Shown piece by piece: positions 61,591 to 64,000 of a stretch of DNA of 64,000 bases (position 1 is the stretch's first letter; every line of letters begins with the position of its first letter). Origin of the DNA: Hyphomicrobium_A sp965243865. Its GTDB lineage: Bacteria; Pseudomonadota; Alphaproteobacteria; Rhizobiales; Hyphomicrobiaceae. Location: the NCBI RefSeq assembly GCF_965243865.1, contig NZ_OZ251603.1:3410001-3474000 (forward strand), written 5' to 3'. The position numbers and the translations under genes are program-made. Below the pieces are notes generated by a model, which had not been told where the DNA came from, made no database searches, and saw only the letters and a program-made list of their open reading frames with translations.

Positions 61591-61630
61591 AAAAAGCGTG
61601 AGACAGCGGCCGTCCTCGCCATCTCACGCT
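61591..61630 (-). terminator. Rho-independent terminator of the exported-protein gene
   Basis: On the minus strand, AGCGTGAGA (61630-61622) pairs with TCTCACGCT (61603-61595) over 9 bp, followed by TTTTT (61595-61591), 10 bases after the stop codon. Confidence 0.85.
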
Positions 61631-61639
61631 CGGATTCGA

Positions 61640-62212
61640 TCAATTGACGGGAATCATGAGGTGTTCGTAGGGAGTGTCCGGCCACATCACGTAGGGAGCC
61701 TTGGGATTGGCCTTCGCCGCTCTGGGATAGCCCTTCATCATCGGCAGAGCGTCCGTGCCCACGATCATCACGTGAGGCCCGGTCTTGATCCAGTTGTTGC
61801 TCGGCGTTTCTTTGAGGTTGTCGTAGGGATCCGTGTTGCTCACGCCGCTATCGCCGGCGAGCATGTACATGAAGCCGATCGCAGCCGTCGGTGGCTTCTT
61901 CCCCTGCCAGGCCTCAGCCCAGGCCATCGCCGCCTTATCCGCGCACATCGGCTCGCCTTCGCCCTGGACGCCCGGGTCCATGCAGGTCCAGCCGTTGGTT
62001 CCCTCCTGGATGACTTTCATCTTGCCATCTGGGCCTGCGTTCATGACGGTGGCGTGCTCTACGATCGCTGGCGGCGCAGCTTTGCGCAGCACTGCCATTA
62101 GCTCCGCATCGGTTCTCTTGATGCCGTGAGCGCCCTCATGCCCATGCGCATAAACGACGGATCCTGTCATAAGGAACGCCGCGCTCGCGACGAGCCATGT
62201 CATTTTCTTCAT
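61640..62212 (-). CDS. Exported protein of unknown function
   Basis: 190 residues from ATG 62212, with AAGGAG as ribosome site. Signal peptide at 1-22 ending VVYAH, then a His-rich start (HGHEGAHG). The mature protein has NGWTCMDP and EPMCADKAAMAWAEAWQGKK with two Cys, GFMYMLAGDSGVSNTDPYD, GPHVMIVG and a conserved-looking end PYVMWPDTPYEHLMIPV. I have seen similar exported hypothetical proteins in Rhizobiales but know no function. Own terminator. Confidence 0.75.
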   Translation of the reverse strand: MKKMTWLVASAAFLMTGSVVYAHGHEGAHGIKRTDAELMAVLRKAAPPAIVEHATVMNAGPDGKMKVIQEGTNGWTCMDPGVQGEGEPMCADKAAMAWAEAWQGKKPPTAAIGFMYMLAGDSGVSNTDPYDNLKETPSNNWIKTGPHVMIVGTDALPMMKGYPRAAKANPKAPYVMWPDTPYEHLMIPVN

Positions 62213-62669
62213 TACCGATCTCCTTGGGTCGTCAGTGACGCGAAAGCTTGCCCCGGTAAGTGGGAGAACTCCGCGCGCTCCGACATGCGCAGTGGTTTAT
62301 TTTCGTGCCTAGTTCACGAAGTGAACTGCGCGTCGAAGGATGAGCGATGTAGCGCTGCCTGTATTGGCCCACAAAACCGCAATGGGCAGGCGCGATCCTC
62401 GAGGTCGGCAGGCAATTGCACCTGGAGCGCTAGGTGCTAGTGCCGCCTCTTCCCCTTGCAGTGAAGCGAACAGAGCGCGGAAGCCAAAGAAGAGCGCTCA
62501 GACTTCAAATCCGGGGTCTTGCTCGCCTCGGGGCGTCAGACGGGAAGGGCTGCCGTTGAGGCCGGTGTCTCGGCTGCGGAAGCTCCCGTCAGCCAACCGC
62601 TCCTGCCCGCTAAACCGCCACAGCAACAAGGCTATTGCTTTTTCCCCGGCACGTGACGATCCTTGATCT
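62213..62669. other. Intergenic region with an operator-like palindrome
   Basis: 457 bases between the divergent exported-protein and Cca-like genes. Short open frames are Arg/Ser/Pro-rich without domains. It contains the 17-base inverted repeat at 62311-62327. No nucleotidyltransferase-coding remnant of a cca gene is visible here in any frame I read. Confidence 0.5.
62311..62327. promoter_or_regulatory. Operator-like inverted repeat
   Basis: AGTTCAC-GAA-GTGAACT, a perfect 7-3-7 palindrome, 99 bases upstream of the exported-protein start and 343 bases from the Cca-like start. The symmetry fits a dimeric repressor such as HxlR, ArsR or TetR type, but no matching regulator gene is in the window. 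Confidence 0.5.
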
Positions 62670-63545
62670 ATGGCCAGTAAGCCCAACACGCTTCCCCAAT
62701 CGCTCCTACCGGCGCAGCCGGGGCTAGAGGTGCTTCGTTTTGCGGCTCTCCTGGCCGAGCGGGAGCAGGGGGTGCTGGATCCCGAAGACATCGGGCTCGG
62801 CACCGACGCGTTGCAGCCGGGCGATCTGGATAAGGTGCCCCCGAGCGAGATCTGGCCTGAACTGTACCGGGGCCTCATGGCTGCCCGGCCCTCTGCCATG
62901 ATGCGTGCGCTGCAGGCGAGTGGCGCGCTGCTGGCTGTTCTCCCGGAGGTGGCGGCCCTTTTTGGCGTGCCTCAGATCGCCGAGGGCCAGTCCGAGGTCG
63001 ACGTCGGCAACCACACTCTGAAGGCGCTCGACGAGGCGGCGGCCTGCAGTGCCCCCTTCGAGGTGCGCTTCGCCCTGCTGACCATGAACGTCGGCAAGTC
63101 CGATTCCCCGCCCGAGCATCTCCCCGTTCACTATCGCCACGTCGAGCGCGGTAAACCCCGCGTCGAGGCGATGGCGAGGCGCTTCAATGTTCCCGACTCC
63201 TGTCGCGACCTGGCCCTGCTGACTCTGGCTGAATGCGACCGCATCCATCGCATCTCGGCCGTCCGTGCCGGCCCGGTAGCCTCGCTGCTCGACCGCGTTG
63301 AGGCATTCAGCAACCCTCAGCGCTTCAATTGGCTGATGCAGGTCACCTCGTGCGACTACCGCGCCTATGGTGGTAGCCGCGATGGGGTCTATCCTAAGGC
63401 TGCCCTTCTCGACACAGCGTTGAAGGTGTGTGTCGAACTGGGTGACGGGGCGCAAGGCGGCGCGGCTGACGAAATCCAGGCGGCGCGGGCCATCGCTATC
63501 GCGCAGGCGTTTCGATCGCAGCGGTGGTCGAACGAGGCACAATAG
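62670..63545 (+). CDS. Protein matching the C-terminal part of CCA-adding enzyme, without nucleotidyltransferase head
   Basis: 291 residues. From about residue 22 the sequence follows E. coli-type Cca after its catalytic head: VLRFAALLAEREQG, SEIWPELYRGLMAARPSAMM, QASGALLAVLPEVAALFGVP, then GNHTLKALDEAA, VRFALLTMNVGKSDSPPEHL and VHYRHVERG, and FSNPQRFNWLM. In Cca the equivalent of LLTMNVGK is CHDLGK, so the HD pair is replaced by MN and a further metal histidine after it is missing. The phosphohydrolase activity should be lost, and there is no nucleotidyltransferase domain. Role unknown; perhaps tRNA or RNA binding. Confidence 0.75.
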   Translation: MASKPNTLPQSLLPAQPGLEVLRFAALLAEREQGVLDPEDIGLGTDALQPGDLDKVPPSEIWPELYRGLMAARPSAMMRALQASGALLAVLPEVAALFGVPQIAEGQSEVDVGNHTLKALDEAAACSAPFEVRFALLTMNVGKSDSPPEHLPVHYRHVERGKPRVEAMARRFNVPDSCRDLALLTLAECDRIHRISAVRAGPVASLLDRVEAFSNPQRFNWLMQVTSCDYRAYGGSRDGVYPKAALLDTALKVCVELGDGAQGGAADEIQAARAIAIAQAFRSQRWSNEAQ

Positions 63546-63591
63546 CGCGCACCCCTTCGCAAATGCGAGGCCAGAGGATTGGGGATGCGCT

Positions 63592-63822
63592 ATGCCGCTC
63601 TACAGCTACCAATGCACCAAATGCGAGAAGGAATTCGAGCTGCTCGTCTCATCCAGCGAGGTTCCGCTATGTCCCACTTGCGGCAGCGACAAGCTTGACC
63701 AGTTGATCTCGCGCGTCGCTCCCGAGGGTAAAAGCAAGGCCTTCGCCAAGAACATGCGCGCCCGCGCCGGACGCGAGGGCCACTTGAGCAACTTCAGCCG
63801 CTCCGAACGCGGCCGCCGCTGA
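63592..63822 (+). CDS. FmdB-family zinc ribbon protein
   Basis: 76 residues from ATG 63592 (MPLYSYQCTKCEKEFELLVS). Zinc ribbon from Cys-x-x-Cys (CTKC) and CPTC; C-terminal basic tail (KNMRARAGREGH). The family (FmdB/CxxC-type putative regulatory protein) is widespread and unassigned; it may bind DNA or act as a small metal-binding regulator. It starts 46 bases after the Cca-like gene. Confidence 0.88.
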   Translation: MPLYSYQCTKCEKEFELLVSSSEVPLCPTCGSDKLDQLISRVAPEGKSKAFAKNMRARAGREGHLSNFSRSERGRR

Positions 63823-64000
63823 CATACCCCATTGCTTGGGTTCAGTCGGTAGCGGGACGCTCGCAGCCTCCAGCGAGCAGCATCCGCCGTAGCGAAGGAA
63901 TCAGGCCGCGCGCCGTCCGGCAGAAATGCCGGTCTGTCTCGCCGTTATAAATCGCAAGTACTTTAGGCCCCCTGCGCCTTCAGCCGTAAAACTCTAATCA
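63823..64000. other. 3' end of the window, no supported gene
   Basis: 178 bases. A minus-strand frame is open from about 63979 to a stop at 63842 and its codon use looks protein-like, but it has a stop at its upstream end and no usable start codon before residue 34, so I do not call it. Confidence 0.4.

Noticed and set aside
61286..61639. Short frames around the tRNA-Pro upstream region
   Set aside because: No domain, no ribosome site; region explained by hairpins and a terminator.
62340..62899. Frames suggesting a missing nucleotidyltransferase head for the Cca-like gene
   Set aside because: Translations on both strands are Arg/Ser/Pro-rich and contain no nucleotidyltransferase motif, so the head is absent, not just frameshifted.
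63842..63980. Minus-strand frame at the window end with protein-like codon use
   Set aside because: Bounded upstream by a stop and lacking a usable start; too short to support.

Overview
The window is GC-rich, densely coded chromosomal DNA from an alphaproteobacterium. The best fit is the order Hyphomicrobiales (Rhizobiales), possibly near Hyphomicrobium; the family is inference. The order call rests on the complete PhyR/NepR/EcfG general stress module, a FixK-type regulator beside a ccoNOQP-GHIS cluster, and several short protein families typical of this order. I saw no phage, insertion sequence, integrase or CRISPR array.

1-12.3 kb is an iron and peroxide block: the tail of a MacB-type ABC permease, an acyltransferase-3/SGNH surface-sugar acyltransferase, a small membrane protein coupled to a PepSY membrane protein, ahpC-ahpF, a TonB-dependent siderophore receptor and a second PepSY protein. 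12.3-15.5 kb (minus strand) is a ketone-body operon (patatin-like hydrolase, acetoacetate decarboxylase, 3-hydroxybutyrate dehydrogenase) plus a small membrane protein. 15.6-18.9 kb is cobamide salvage (cbiB, a LOG-family gene and cbiZ, divergent from cobC).

19-30 kb is a microaerobic block: hemN, a hemerythrin-like protein, a FixK/FNR-type regulator without an N-terminal iron-sulfur cysteine set, then ccoNOQP (including a 58-residue ccoQ) and ccoGHIS in one overlapping run. FNR/FixK-type boxes lie before hemN, between the hemerythrin gene and fixK, and before ccoN, so the regulator probably controls its own neighbourhood. A 61-nt imperfect hairpin separates fixK from ccoN.

30-43.9 kb is regulatory: an OmpR-type response regulator, a hybrid histidine kinase, a MocR-type regulator divergent from DUF983 and EamA genes, an HWE histidine kinase, and the general stress core (phyR convergent with nepR-ecfG). 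Seven sites resembling the EcfG promoter (GGAAC, 16-17 nt, nGTT) precede a DUF1328 gene, phyR, nepR-ecfG, an undescribed short transcription unit at 40.35-40.69 kb, a PRC-barrel gene, a DUF892 ferritin-like gene with a histone-like tail, and a pair of overlapping small genes at 58.7 kb. The same stretch has a Crp/Fnr protein with a degenerate recognition helix and a separate protein that is only the matching C-terminal helix-turn-helix domain.

44-64 kb is mostly housekeeping: hsp20-lon, rimO, aldo/keto reductase, aroC, histidine phosphatase with fabI, pdxH, SDR, DUF1499, an MBL hydrolase, a TylF-type methyltransferase with a GT9-like protein, tRNA-Pro(CGG), an exported protein of unknown function, a protein matching only the C-terminal part of CCA-adding enzyme with a lost HD motif, and an FmdB-type zinc ribbon.

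The strongest leads are the clustered stress regulon with its undescribed small transcription unit, the headless Cca-like protein, the free-standing Crp HTH protein, and the structured intergenic regions at 21.9 and 43.2-43.3 kb.
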